Numbered from the stretch's first letter, positions 8,148-16,790 are shown. The stretch is 64,000 nucleotides of DNA from Bdellovibrionales bacterium (GCA_018266295.1 JAFEAQ010000015.1:149149-213148), one strand, 5' to 3'. Notes: generated from the sequence alone by a model not told the origin. Numbers and translations are program-made.

Positions 8148-9132
8148 AGAAGTCCTTCTTTGGGCATTTTTTCTAGCACTGTGTTTCTGGGCAGGTTACC
8201 TCAAAGGGTTCCTGCCCTTAACATTTAAGCAGAACCTTTTCACCAAAGGTCCCGTTCGCATTTTGAATGCGACTCCATTTGATTTGCCACAAGACTTTGT
8301 CAAAGCGCTTGAAGATGACTTTGGTCAAAAGGTCGAAGTTCAAAGAATTAAAACCTGGGATGAGCTGCAAGCAAAGATGGTCGTAAAAAATGGACCGAAC
8401 CTGATCTTAGCACCCGCTTACTGGTCTCAGGATCTCGCGAACGAAAACTTGCTTCTACGTTTAAATCCGCTTCGCTCAAAAATTGAAAAACGCCTGTCTC
8501 CGGATTTTATTTCTCTTCAAGGGAAGAACTTAAACGTTCTTCCCCTCTATTGGACAGTGACGGAGTTCCGCACCCACAAAGACAGCGCTCTTGGCGACAC
8601 TCTGGATCAGGCGCTCACAAACAAGAACCTGGCGGAATTGCATCTTTTTCCAGACACGGACCTGATGGCCGTTCATATCAAAGCCTGGTCGAAAAATCCT
8701 CAAGTCGGTCTTTTAAAGATTAAAGATATCAGTACTTATCATTTTAATAAGCTTCCGCAAGAGATCGGCAAAAACACTGTCTGGGAAGTTCCACAGGTTT
8801 TAAAGATCAAAGACAGCCGCCCTTTGGAAACGCAAAAAAGCAAGGCCTTAGTGATCTATGGCATGATGATTCCGAAGAACTCTATGAATCGCAAAGTGTC
8901 TTATCACGTGCTTGAACGCTTGATGGATCAAGATATGGAAGAAATGGCTTTAGCAAAGCTCCCCCTCGGTAGCACATTGCAGGTGTCAGATGGGCCTTTG
9001 AGGATTTCTAAAGAACAAAGATCCTCAGAGTTACGTGATTTAAAATTACATGAATTAGTGATTCTCGAAAGACGCTGGCCAGATCTGTTTCAGGATTACT
9101 GGCAGAAATTCAACTTTATCTCACCAAATTAA
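8134..9132 (+). CDS. Membrane-anchored periplasmic solute-binding-like protein
   Basis: 332 residues with an N-terminal hydrophobic segment (LLWAFFLALCFWAGYLKGFLP, about 8-28) that may be an uncleaved signal anchor, as no good cleavage site is seen. The rest resembles type-2 extracellular solute-binding proteins: VRILNATPFDLPQDFVKALEDDFG is like the first beta-alpha unit of PotD/SBP_bac families, with NLILAP and LNVLPLYWTVTEF later. No permease or ATPase is adjacent. The start overlaps nrdB by 14 bases, so it is coupled to RNR expression. The ligand is unknown, and the family call is from fold-like pattern only. It overlaps the convergent lipoprotein gene by 17 bases. Confidence 0.55.
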   Translation: MKRSREVLLWAFFLALCFWAGYLKGFLPLTFKQNLFTKGPVRILNATPFDLPQDFVKALEDDFGQKVEVQRIKTWDELQAKMVVKNGPNLILAPAYWSQDLANENLLLRLNPLRSKIEKRLSPDFISLQGKNLNVLPLYWTVTEFRTHKDSALGDTLDQALTNKNLAELHLFPDTDLMAVHIKAWSKNPQVGLLKIKDISTYHFNKLPQEIGKNTVWEVPQVLKIKDSRPLETQKSKALVIYGMMIPKNSMNRKVSYHVLERLMDQDMEEMALAKLPLGSTLQVSDGPLRISKEQRSSELRDLKLHELVILERRWPDLFQDYWQKFNFISPN

Positions 9133-9622
9133 GATAGAGATAACCGCCGGCGGCGTTTGTCACAGGACTGTTATTTGTATCGTAAGCGATCAGCTCAAGC
9201 TTAACCGTGTAGATCGCAGCTGTCGGCAAATTACGGATATCAACTGCTACGTCGAACTTGCCCTTGCGGCAAGCCGGCTGTGTGCTACTGCCAGTAACAC
9301 TGTAAGCAGGGGCTGTCATTGGCGTATTTCCCGTTTGTTTTACGACCGTCACATTAATTTTGTTGCTTGGATAAGTTGAGTAAGCGCAATCGCCACTGAT
9401 TTCAACTTTTGTATCAGTCGCTGTTGGGTAAAGAGAAACTGCACTTCCGCTGTTTGTAAGCTTTAAACCTGTGGCGCTGGCTGCTTGGTTGGCGCAACCA
9501 TTGGCAGGACATTTGGAGTTCTCGACGTAGTCGCCCATGAGGCTATCAGAGTATTGATTACATGCCGTCAAGGCGAAGAAACCTAGAACGAGATATGATT
9601 TCAAAAGAGGTTTCAAAGACAT
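9116..9622 (-). CDS. Predicted lipoprotein of unknown function
   Basis: 168 residues when started at the ATG at 9622, which follows an AGGGGG ribosome site by eight bases; an upstream in-frame start would add ten residues without such a site. The signal sequence SYLVLGFFALTAC ends in a lipobox (L-T-A-C), so it is a lipid-anchored envelope protein. The mature part is Ser/Thr/Asn-rich and all-beta in appearance with four further cysteines (KCPANGC, GDCAY, QPACRKG), likely disulfide-bonded. No family is recognised. A FliA-like promoter directly precedes it. Confidence 0.75.
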   Translation of the reverse strand: MSLKPLLKSYLVLGFFALTACNQYSDSLMGDYVENSKCPANGCANQAASATGLKLTNSGSAVSLYPTATDTKVEISGDCAYSTYPSNKINVTVVKQTGNTPMTAPAYSVTGSSTQPACRKGKFDVAVDIRNLPTAAIYTVKLELIAYDTNNSPVTNAAGGYLYLNLVR

Positions 9623-9653
9623 ACGGAGTCCCCCTACCCTTAATCCTATCAAA

Positions 9654-9681
9654 TTATCGGCTTTTCAGAGATAACAAATTA
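9654..9681 (-). promoter_or_regulatory. FliA (sigma-28)-like promoter for the lipoprotein gene
   Basis: On the minus strand an exact GCCGATAA (9654-9661) has TAAT 16 bases upstream (9678-9681), close to the TAAA-N15-GCCGATAA consensus. The start codon of the lipoprotein is 32 bases downstream. In Bdellovibrio, FliA-like promoters mark attack-phase genes, so the gene is probably attack-phase expressed (inference). Confidence 0.6.
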
Positions 9682-10629
9682 GAAATTCTCAGTCTGAGAC
9701 GGTTTTAAGTCCTGAAGAGGATTCAGTATGGGCTTTAAACGCTGTTTTATATTCGTAAGAATGCTTTCCAGAAACTCAGGTTGCATAAAGAGGAAGTACA
9801 CAGAAATCATCACAAATGAGAAATGCAAAAGTCCCATCAAGATTCCGATCGTCAAATGGAAGAAGATCCCTACTATCAACCAAATTTTTCTAAACTTGGG
9901 TTGCAGCATGGCTGCCGGGAAATAGATCTCAAAAATTACGCTCGTAAAACTGCCGATGGCAATCACCAGTGGAATATGCCTTAAGAATGTCCAGTCATGA
10001 TCAACCATCTGTGGATTTGCAAGAACACTCCACAAAGCCGTTCCATCCCACCAGCTTGCACCTTTCAGTTTTTCAAATCCCGTATAGGCGTAAATGATAC
10101 AAAGCTGGAACTGCATCATGCGCATCATTGCTGATGTCACAAAATCAGACTCCATTCTTATTGGCTTTTTACGGTTGAAAAGATTCAAAATACTGAGACG
10201 TGCGCAACTATCCGTGAAGGCGAGATAAAATAAAAACACACCGCAAATTACGTCCGCGCCGAAGATCGCTGCGTAATTCCGGTCCAGGAAGCCCATATGC
10301 AGAACCCAAGCAGCAATAGCGACTCCCCGGCCACCAATGCCTAAAAATAGCAATAGCAGCAACAAAACGTAAATCCCATGCACTGTGCCCGCCATGGAAT
10401 CCGGCCAGAAAAACCAAGCAAAGGTCGGGCGAATAAAGTCGTCCATACTTTCAAGCGCAAGGGCTCGCGGCATAAAAGACTTATCAGTGAAATAAGCAAT
10501 ATTCCATGAGCGCATGAAATAAAGATGCAACATCGTTCCGACGAGCAATAAGCGCATAAAACCAAGATTGATTAACTTTCGTGGGCTAAACCAGAACTGA
10601 TCCCAGGCCTTCAGAGCTTTATTCAACAT
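9679..10629 (-). CDS. HTTM-domain (vitamin K gamma-carboxylase-like) membrane protein
   Basis: 316 residues with about six to eight hydrophobic helices. Blocks such as INLGFMRLLLVGTMLHLYFM, FLDRNYAAIFGADVICGVFLFYLAFTD, YTGFEKLKGASWWDGTALW and FFHLTIGILMGLLHFSFVM match the HTTM family, the membrane part of vitamin-K-dependent gamma-carboxylase relatives. Bacterial members are of unknown function, and the C-terminal lumenal domain of the animal enzyme is missing. It overlaps the upstream membrane protein gene by 11 bases; together they look like a two-part system at the end of the trpS-scpAB operon. Confidence 0.85.
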   Translation of the reverse strand: MLNKALKAWDQFWFSPRKLINLGFMRLLLVGTMLHLYFMRSWNIAYFTDKSFMPRALALESMDDFIRPTFAWFFWPDSMAGTVHGIYVLLLLLLFLGIGGRGVAIAAWVLHMGFLDRNYAAIFGADVICGVFLFYLAFTDSCARLSILNLFNRKKPIRMESDFVTSAMMRMMQFQLCIIYAYTGFEKLKGASWWDGTALWSVLANPQMVDHDWTFLRHIPLVIAIGSFTSVIFEIYFPAAMLQPKFRKIWLIVGIFFHLTIGILMGLLHFSFVMISVYFLFMQPEFLESILTNIKQRLKPILNPLQDLKPSQTENF

Positions 10630-11167
10630 GGCAGGACACCTCGCGCTTGATGAGTTCGTTCTGCTTTGAAAGATCTTCCATCGGCTGATTTTTCATAAAC
10701 GCCGCTTGATCCAGTGGTGGAATCGACTCAACAACAAAATCAATATAGACCGAGCTCGCCCCCGGATGCTGGCGGCAAATTTCCGGAGCAAAAAGTTTTT
10801 CTAAGCGCTCTGGATTGAGAATAAAATAGTGCATCAAATAGAGCTCTCGACGTTCACGCGGATCAAAAGTTCCGACATTTTTTAATGCCGGAAAAAAGCC
10901 TTCTACAGGATCCTTAACCAACTCCCCGTCGACGTCGGTGAAGTTCACCAAGTAACGAATGTACATTGTATGAGCAGGATCCGGAGAAAAGAAATTCCAA
11001 GCTGTGTTAAAGCCTGTTTGATTTGCGTAGGTCGTGATTTGGTGCTCAAAAAAGCGGGCCATGAACGACCCGCCATTAGACATGATAACAACAACAAATA
11101 GATGGTAAAGTATCCAAATACTTAAAAGGGACTTTGCAAAAACGAGGAACTTTTTAGAGTTCAGCAT
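10619..11167 (-). CDS. Single-pass membrane protein paired with HTTM protein (DUF5819-like)
   Basis: About 182 residues from the ATG at 11167, which overlaps the scpB stop by 14 bases; upstream in-frame starts exist. One hydrophobic helix (LLSIWILYHLFVVVIM, about 14-30) is followed by a soluble domain with WNFFSPDPAH, a motif common in small proteins encoded next to HTTM genes (DUF5819-like). The C-terminal part is charged, with two cysteines. It probably forms a complex with the HTTM protein, whose start it overlaps by 11 bases. The family name is a suggestion. Confidence 0.65.
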   Translation of the reverse strand: MLNSKKFLVFAKSLLSIWILYHLFVVVIMSNGGSFMARFFEHQITTYANQTGFNTAWNFFSPDPAHTMYIRYLVNFTDVDGELVKDPVEGFFPALKNVGTFDPRERRELYLMHYFILNPERLEKLFAPEICRQHPGASSVYIDFVVESIPPLDQAAFMKNQPMEDLSKQNELIKREVSCHVE

Positions 11168-12644
11168 CGCCCTCATCAATATCATCCGCTTCGCCTAAGA
11201 AAGGCAATTCTTCGGACTCCATTGCTTCTTCTTCATCAACTTCAGCATCAAACTCAGCAATTGCCTGTTGTAACTCTGGATTCTCGACATCAACTTCTAC
11301 ATCCAAAGCTTCACTGGCCGCCACTTCGCCTTCAGCATTTTCGATAGCACCAACCGCCTCTTCTGTCACAACTGGAGCTGACTGACCGGCAGCCAAAGCT
11401 TCATCGTAACGTTTGAGCCAGTTTACATCGCGAGTTGGAACGGCTTCATCCATTGCCAAAGCTTCACGGATGTTTTGTGCTTTCTCCTGATCACGTTTTT
11501 CACGCTGACGTTGCTTTTCTTTTTCAAAGAAGTCAGACGACGTCGTGATTTCTTCAAGCTGCTCCGTGATCTTAGTCAATTCATCTTCACCTTGAGAGTA
11601 GGAAGTGCCGATCGCTTCACCCATGGAGTCCGTGATCGTGCTAAGAGTTTGCTTCTCTTTTTCTTCCTCTTCACCAATCCCTTCTGGCAGAAGTTCATCG
11701 ATTTGAGAAAGAGTCGGCAATTCTTTAAGGTTACGTAGCCCGAAGATCTCGAGGAACTTACGAGTCGTTCCGTATTGCATAGGACGACCAGGCAACTCGC
11801 TCTTACCCTCGAAACAAACCAAGTTCTTTTCCATCAGGGCGCGGAGTAAGTGACCAGACTCGACACCACGGATAACATCGACTTCAGATTTCACAAGCGG
11901 CTGCTTATAAGCCACGATCGCAAGCACCTCAAGAGCTGGACCTGAAAGCTTGAATGGACGAGCTTTCAAAGTACGGCGCATGAATTCCATGTTATCGATT
12001 TTTGTGCGGAGCTGGTAACCACCTGGAACTTCTTCCAAAGTGACGCCACGACGGCCGCCCGCGTATTCAACCGCCAAAGTCTCTAGGACGCGACGGATTT
12101 TTTTAGAATCAATATTTGTTCCTTTAAACACCAGCTTCAAAGAAGCAATGCTCACAGGACGGTCAGAGGCAAACAAAATACTTTCGATGATAGATTCAAG
12201 ACGTTCTTCTTCAACGAACTCAACCTCTTCGATTTCCGCAGACTCAAAGCCGTCAAGCTCTGTGCCTTCAACAGAAACACCATCCGCTGAATCCTCTTCA
12301 GACGCCAGCATTTCAGCTTCGTCTTCTTCGCTGACTTCAGGCAAGAAGCCAGGAGTTTCCTCTTCCTCTTGCAAGAAGATAGATGCTTCGGTTTCTACGT
12401 CAGCCGTTTCTTCTTCAGACTCTTCGGATTCCTCAGCTTCAGCGGCTTCGAGCTCTTCGCTCTCAAGCTCTTCAGCTTCTTCGTTTTCGATATTTTCTAC
12501 AGCTTCTTCTGCAAAGAATTCTTCAGGAAGAGACTCCCCTTCGCTGTTTTTTTCTGCAGTGCTTGCTTGATTTTCTTCATTGAACAAAGATGCGGACTCA
12601 AAAGCCTCTTGCGCCAGATCTTTCACTTTCTTCTTCTTAGCCAA
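11154..12644 (-). CDS. scpB: ScpB, segregation and condensation protein B, with long acidic extensions
   Basis: 496 residues, more than twice the usual 180-200. The conserved ScpB core with two winged helices spans about 150-325: LESIIESILFASDRPVS, LEEVPGGYQLRTK, ALEVLAIVAYKQPLVKSEVDVIRGV, LLRALMEKNLV and PGRPMQYGTTRKFLEIFGL. ScpB binds ScpA and SMC to form the chromosome condensin. About 145 residues before the core are extremely Glu/Ser/Ala-rich and acidic, and about 170 after it are acidic and partly coiled-coil-like. These look disordered. The gene overlaps scpA by 8 bases. Confidence 0.92.
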   Translation of the reverse strand: MAKKKKVKDLAQEAFESASLFNEENQASTAEKNSEGESLPEEFFAEEAVENIENEEAEELESEELEAAEAEESEESEEETADVETEASIFLQEEEETPGFLPEVSEEDEAEMLASEEDSADGVSVEGTELDGFESAEIEEVEFVEEERLESIIESILFASDRPVSIASLKLVFKGTNIDSKKIRRVLETLAVEYAGGRRGVTLEEVPGGYQLRTKIDNMEFMRRTLKARPFKLSGPALEVLAIVAYKQPLVKSEVDVIRGVESGHLLRALMEKNLVCFEGKSELPGRPMQYGTTRKFLEIFGLRNLKELPTLSQIDELLPEGIGEEEEKEKQTLSTITDSMGEAIGTSYSQGEDELTKITEQLEEITTSSDFFEKEKQRQREKRDQEKAQNIREALAMDEAVPTRDVNWLKRYDEALAAGQSAPVVTEEAVGAIENAEGEVAASEALDVEVDVENPELQQAIAEFDAEVDEEEAMESEELPFLGEADDIDEGDAEL

Positions 12645-13668
12645 GAGTTCCCCCCTCTACGTTGCCATCATTCGAAATGTCGTCTTTAAAAAGTTCTTCT
12701 TCTGCAGCCAAAAGCTCTTCGTCGCTCGCCATATCGTCGGTAATTTCGACTTGAGCAACACTCATGTCATCTGCAGAAACTGGAGTTAATACCATTTGTT
12801 GATCATTGTCTTCAGCGTCGGTCAAAACGAACTCTTCGTCCGCTGCCGCAGCTTCTGCCGCTTCTTTTTCGGATTTCGCAAACAGGCTTTCAGCGGCTGC
12901 GTCCGCATTCACGGCGCCGTACTCTTCCACACTGGAAAGAACGTCGCCCTCAACCGGCTTTCTCGCTTCGACATAAATGTCAGAGTAAGCTTCGGTTTGG
13001 AACAAAGAAACAAATCCCATTTTACCAAGTTCTAAAACGGACAAGAACGTGATGAGCGCTTGACGAGCACGGTCTTCCGTCGCTGTCACAAGGTCCATCA
13101 TAATGACTTTTTGACCGACAAAAAGACGATCTTTGATTTCCAAGATACGGCTAGAGATCGACTGAGCTTTGGCTGTGACTTGGTGGATTTTCTTTTTCGC
13201 TGTCTTAACAACTTTGCGGTAAGTCGCAATCAATGAGAACAAAGCGTTCTCTTCAAGAATGATTTCATCTTCTTTCGGAGCCAAGGTCTCACGCACACCG
13301 CGCGCCCAAATATCACGTCCCATCAAAGGGCGGTCATAAAGCATTTTTGCGGCCTCTTGGTATTTTTGATACTCAAGAAGTTTTTGCACGAGCTCTTTAC
13401 GTGGATCTTCAGTTTCAACGATCTCGCCGTTTTCATCGTACTGCGGAAGGAGCATGCGGGACTTGATATGGATCAAAGTCGACGCCATGGCGACGAACTC
13501 GCCGGCCACTTCAAGATCCAACTCCTTCATGAGCTTAATATATTCAAAATACTGCTTCGTGATATCTTGGATATTGATATCCATAATATCCATGTCTTCT
13601 TTACGGATAAGGTAAAGAAGAAGACCTAATGGACCTTCGAATTTTGGCAGCTGAATATTAATACTCAT
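12637..13668 (-). CDS. scpA: ScpA, segregation and condensation protein A (kleisin)
   Basis: 343 residues, larger than the usual about 250. The kleisin core is clear: IQLPKFEGPLGLLLYLIRKEDMDIMDINIQ at the start, then EFVAMASTLIHIKSRMLLP near residue 75, and the C-terminal winged helix about 170-235 (LVTATEDRARQALITFLSVLELGKMGFVSLFQTEAYSDI). The last 100 residues are an acidic Ala/Glu/Asp-rich tail resembling the ScpB extensions. It bridges SMC heads and recruits ScpB. It lies 27 bases downstream of trpS in the same operon and overlaps scpB by 8 bases. Confidence 0.93.
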   Translation of the reverse strand: MSINIQLPKFEGPLGLLLYLIRKEDMDIMDINIQDITKQYFEYIKLMKELDLEVAGEFVAMASTLIHIKSRMLLPQYDENGEIVETEDPRKELVQKLLEYQKYQEAAKMLYDRPLMGRDIWARGVRETLAPKEDEIILEENALFSLIATYRKVVKTAKKKIHQVTAKAQSISSRILEIKDRLFVGQKVIMMDLVTATEDRARQALITFLSVLELGKMGFVSLFQTEAYSDIYVEARKPVEGDVLSSVEEYGAVNADAAAESLFAKSEKEAAEAAAADEEFVLTDAEDNDQQMVLTPVSADDMSVAQVEITDDMASDEELLAAEEELFKDDISNDGNVEGGTLG

Positions 13669-13695
13669 TGAACGATATTCCCCCTAGCTGTCTGT

Positions 13696-14724
13696 TTACC
13701 ACTTCATTTGAGAGCGCACGATGCCCAGTGTCTTTTGCGCCTCTTTACGAGCTTTTTCACAACCAGCGTCGATGATTGAATCAAGCAGTTTCGGATTATT
13801 CAACAATTCTTTTTTCTTTTCTCGAGGTTCTTTTGTTAGGGCGTCGATATTGCTGAATAATTTAGCTTTGCAATCGCCGCAACCAATGCCCGCTGTACGG
13901 CACCCTTGCTCCACCCAGCTTAAGTCTTCAGCAGTGGAGTAAAGTTTATGATACCCATACACTGAACACACTTCCGGATTTCCCGTGTCCTCGCGGCGAA
14001 CACGCTGAGGATCCGTCACCATCATGTTTACTTTTTTCTTCAGACTCTTCTCGTCCTCTGTCAGATAAAGAGTGTTCCCGTAAGACTTAGACATCTTGCG
14101 GCCGTCAAGCCCCGGCAATGTCGGAGTTTCCGTGAAGAGTGGCGTCGGCTCAGGGAGCTTTGCCTTATATATATGATTAAAGCGGCGGATGATTTCGCGG
14201 GAAATTTCCAAATGCGCCGTCTGGTCTTTTCCAATCGGTACTTTTTCGCCGCGGTAAATCAAAATATCTGCCGTTTGCAAAACAGGATAAGCAAAACGAC
14301 CCAAGTTATGGGTGTCATTGGCCTTCGCCTCTTCCTCGGCGTCTTTCCAAGTTGTAACGCGCTCTAGCCAACCCATCGGAGTCAGGTTCGCAAGAATCAT
14401 AAAGAGTTCGATATGCTCTGGAACCTTGCTTTGAACAAAGATTGTTGATTTCTCAGGATCAAGACCCCAAGCAATAAACTCTGCGATCATCTCGCGGGTC
14501 CATGGCGTGACTTCATTCGTCGTTCTGTAGGCCGTGGTCATTCCATGCCAGTCCATCGCGCCAAAGAAGCAATCGTAGGTGCCTTCGTTTTGAAGTTTCA
14601 CGAAGTTACTGAGGGCCCCCCAGTAGTTTCCGATATGCAAAGGACCGGTGACTCGAATTCCGCTCATCACGCGTTGACGGCGTGGTGGTTTTACAGGCTG
14701 CTGCGGTTGTTCGTTTTCACTCAT
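13696..14724 (-). CDS. trpS: Tryptophanyl-tRNA synthetase
   Basis: 342 residues, normal for the class I enzyme that charges tRNA-Trp. The HIGH-type signature is H30-I-G-N in GPLHIGNYWGAL, and the KMSKS loop is intact in DGRKMSKSYGN near residue 210. A basic, Pro-rich N-terminal stretch (about 1-18) precedes the catalytic domain. CRTAGIGCGDCK near residue 285 adds a cysteine group that could bind metal, as in some bacterial TrpRS. Its start overlaps the site-2 protease stop by 4 bases (ATGA). Confidence 0.96.
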   Translation of the reverse strand: MSENEQPQQPVKPPRRQRVMSGIRVTGPLHIGNYWGALSNFVKLQNEGTYDCFFGAMDWHGMTTAYRTTNEVTPWTREMIAEFIAWGLDPEKSTIFVQSKVPEHIELFMILANLTPMGWLERVTTWKDAEEEAKANDTHNLGRFAYPVLQTADILIYRGEKVPIGKDQTAHLEISREIIRRFNHIYKAKLPEPTPLFTETPTLPGLDGRKMSKSYGNTLYLTEDEKSLKKKVNMMVTDPQRVRREDTGNPEVCSVYGYHKLYSTAEDLSWVEQGCRTAGIGCGDCKAKLFSNIDALTKEPREKKKELLNNPKLLDSIIDAGCEKARKEAQKTLGIVRSQMKW

Positions 14725-15380
14725 AGCATTCCACCCAGGGCCGTCTTCATTAAAAGATCCTGCCCCCAGTAAACCGGGATCGCGAGCACATGCAATGCTC
14801 CCGTCAGAATCAGTGCCATCAAAATCATGCTCGTGATGTGCTCGTTTTGTTCAAGTTTGTAGTTAAGTTGCGCTGGCAAAAAGCGCGCAAGCACCTTACC
14901 GCCATCCAAAGGGTTGAGCGGAATCAAATTGAAAATCGCAAGAAACAGATTCGTCGTGATGAAGACCTTTACGATTTTCAGGAACGACATCACCACGTCT
15001 GAAACGAGGAAGTAACGCGCCGTAATGGCGATCACCAAAGCTCCGACGAGGGCGAGGAAAATATTCGAAAGGGGCCCTGCAAGCGCCACCCAGAACATGT
15101 CTTTTTTCGCATCTTTCAAATTTCGGGCATTCACGGGAACAGGTTTCGCCCAACCAAAAAAGATGGGAGTGGCGAAGATGATCGACATCAGAGGCAAAAT
15201 CAAAGTGCCGAGCATATCCATGTGGGCTACCGGGTTCATCGTCAAACGGCCCATAATTTGTGCAGTATTATCGCCACGGAGTTTTGCCACCCATCCATGA
15301 GCGAACTCGTGAAAGCAAAGTGCGAACAAAAACGGAATGTAATAAACGCCAACCTTTGCACCGATTTCCATCAGGTCCAT
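14721..15380 (-). CDS. Site-2 protease family (M50) membrane metalloprotease
   Basis: 219 residues with four to six membrane helices. The zinc site H24-E-F-A-H28 in LCFHEFAHGW and the third ligand motif N156-P-L-D159-G are both present, so it should be active. It belongs to the short, PDZ-less M50 group, which cut membrane-embedded substrates; the substrate is unknown. It is the first gene of the minus-strand operon leading to trpS, scpA and scpB. The promoter must lie in 15381-15455, shared with the divergent acyl-CoA dehydrogenase. Confidence 0.9.
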   Translation of the reverse strand: MDLMEIGAKVGVYYIPFLFALCFHEFAHGWVAKLRGDNTAQIMGRLTMNPVAHMDMLGTLILPLMSIIFATPIFFGWAKPVPVNARNLKDAKKDMFWVALAGPLSNIFLALVGALVIAITARYFLVSDVVMSFLKIVKVFITTNLFLAIFNLIPLNPLDGGKVLARFLPAQLNYKLEQNEHITSMILMALILTGALHVLAIPVYWGQDLLMKTALGGML

Positions 15381-15454
15381 AGTATTTTCCTCAATCGACT
15401 TACAGTCGAACTTCAGGCCTCCGGCCTTACGTATCCTTTTACGCTACCCAACAC

Positions 15455-15470
15455 CTAGACACTTGTCTAG
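15455..15470. promoter_or_regulatory. Inverted repeat, possible operator
   Basis: CTAGACA-CT-TGTCTAG is a perfect 7-base palindrome with a 2-base centre in the 233-base divergent gap between the M50 protease and acyl-CoA dehydrogenase genes. The size and symmetry suit a dimeric TetR- or FadR-type repressor. No regulator gene is adjacent, so this is only a candidate. The remainder of the gap (15471-15600) shows nothing else clear apart from GAAGGAG before the acyl-CoA dehydrogenase start. Confidence 0.35.
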
Positions 15471-15613
15471 AAACAGTTGGCTGCGTGCCCAAAGATCATG
15501 CACCCGATGACGCGCAATGTGCTTCGAGTTTCTGCGCTTAATTCCGGTTGCTTACGACGAAGCTTGCAGATAGTTTTTAGGGGCTTTTTTATCACAATTT
15601 GAAGGAGTTTATG

Positions 15614-16780
15614 ATGTCTAATTCTGTTGATGCCCGTCCTGCGCTGACGATTCTCTCTGAAGACGAAATGGCTTTCCGCGAAGCTGTTCGTAGCTTTGCT
15701 GAATCTGAAATCAAACCCCATGTTACTCACATGGACGAAAAAGCCGAAATGGATCCGGCGATCGTTAAGAAGCTTTTCGAGATGGGTTTGATGGGCATTG
15801 AGACTCCTGAAAAATACGGCGGCGCCGGCTCCACTTTCACAATGGCCTGCTTAGCGGTTGAAGAGCTTGGCCGTGTGGACGGTTCTGTCAGCGTTCTTTT
15901 GGATGTGCAAAATACTTTGGTAACCAACGCGTTTCTTAAATGGGGGAATGAAAAACTCCAAGCGAAGTACTTGCCAAAGATGGCTTCTGAATGGGTCGGC
16001 GCTTACGCTTTGTCTGAAAGCTCTTCAGGTTCTGATGCATTTGCATTGAAATTAAAAGCTGAACTTAAAGGCGACAAATATGTTTTGAATGGTTCAAAAC
16101 TTTGGATCACGAACGGCAAAGAAGCCAACGTGTTCATCTGCTTTGCGAACGTTGATTTCGGCAAAGGCTACAAAGGTATCACGGCGTTTGTTGTTGAGAA
16201 GTCCTTCAAAGGTTTCTCGGTTGGTAAAAAAGAAGACAAACTCGGCATCCGCGCAAGCTCAACTTGCGAATTGCTCTTTGATAACTGCGAAGTGCCGGTT
16301 GAAAACGTTCTTGGCGAAGTCGGCAAAGGTTACAAAATTGCGATTGAGACATTGAACGAAGGGCGCATCGGAATCGGCGCGCAAATGGTGGGGATCGCTC
16401 AAGGTGCTTACGAGGCGACGTTAAATTATATTAAATCTCGCGAACAATTCGGCAAATCCATCGCTCAATTCCAAGGCGTTCAGTTCCAATTGGCTGAAAT
16501 GCGCACGGAACTCGAAGCCGCTCGTTTGATGGTTTACAATGCTGCTCGCTTGAAAGATGCCGGCCAAGATTTCATCGAAGCGGCCGCAATGGCGAAATTG
16601 TTCTCTTCACGTGCTGCTTGCAACATCACATCGACGGCGGTGGACTTGTTCGGCGGTAACGGCTTCACAAAAGAATATCCAGTTGAGAAGTTCTGGCGTG
16701 ATGCAAAGATCGGTCAGATCTATGAAGGAACGACAAACATGCAATTGCAAACGATTGCCAAAATGGAGCTCGATAAGTAA
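15614..16780 (+). CDS. Acyl-CoA dehydrogenase (short/branched-chain type)
   Basis: 388 residues, normal for the family. FAD-dependent first step of fatty acyl-CoA beta-oxidation. Blocks: GAYALSESSSGSDAF (flavin contact), KLWITNG, REQFGKSIAQFQGVQFQLAEM, and YEGTTNMQLQTIAK, whose E371 is the catalytic base in the position used by short-chain/medium-chain enzymes. The second ATG at 15614 gives six-base spacing from GGAG; ATG at 15611 and TTG at 15599 are alternatives. The peptide-binding protein gene follows after 10 bases, probably in the same transcript. Chain length preference cannot be read. Confidence 0.93.
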   Translation: MSNSVDARPALTILSEDEMAFREAVRSFAESEIKPHVTHMDEKAEMDPAIVKKLFEMGLMGIETPEKYGGAGSTFTMACLAVEELGRVDGSVSVLLDVQNTLVTNAFLKWGNEKLQAKYLPKMASEWVGAYALSESSSGSDAFALKLKAELKGDKYVLNGSKLWITNGKEANVFICFANVDFGKGYKGITAFVVEKSFKGFSVGKKEDKLGIRASSTCELLFDNCEVPVENVLGEVGKGYKIAIETLNEGRIGIGAQMVGIAQGAYEATLNYIKSREQFGKSIAQFQGVQFQLAEMRTELEAARLMVYNAARLKDAGQDFIEAAAMAKLFSSRAACNITSTAVDLFGGNGFTKEYPVEKFWRDAKIGQIYEGTTNMQLQTIAKMELDK

Positions 16781-16790
16781 GGAGTTCCCT

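Noticed and set aside
12040..12570. Ser-rich plus-strand ORF of 176 codons opposite scpB
   Set aside because: It is the complement of the Glu/Ser-rich acidic extension of ScpB; composition bias creates the long frame.
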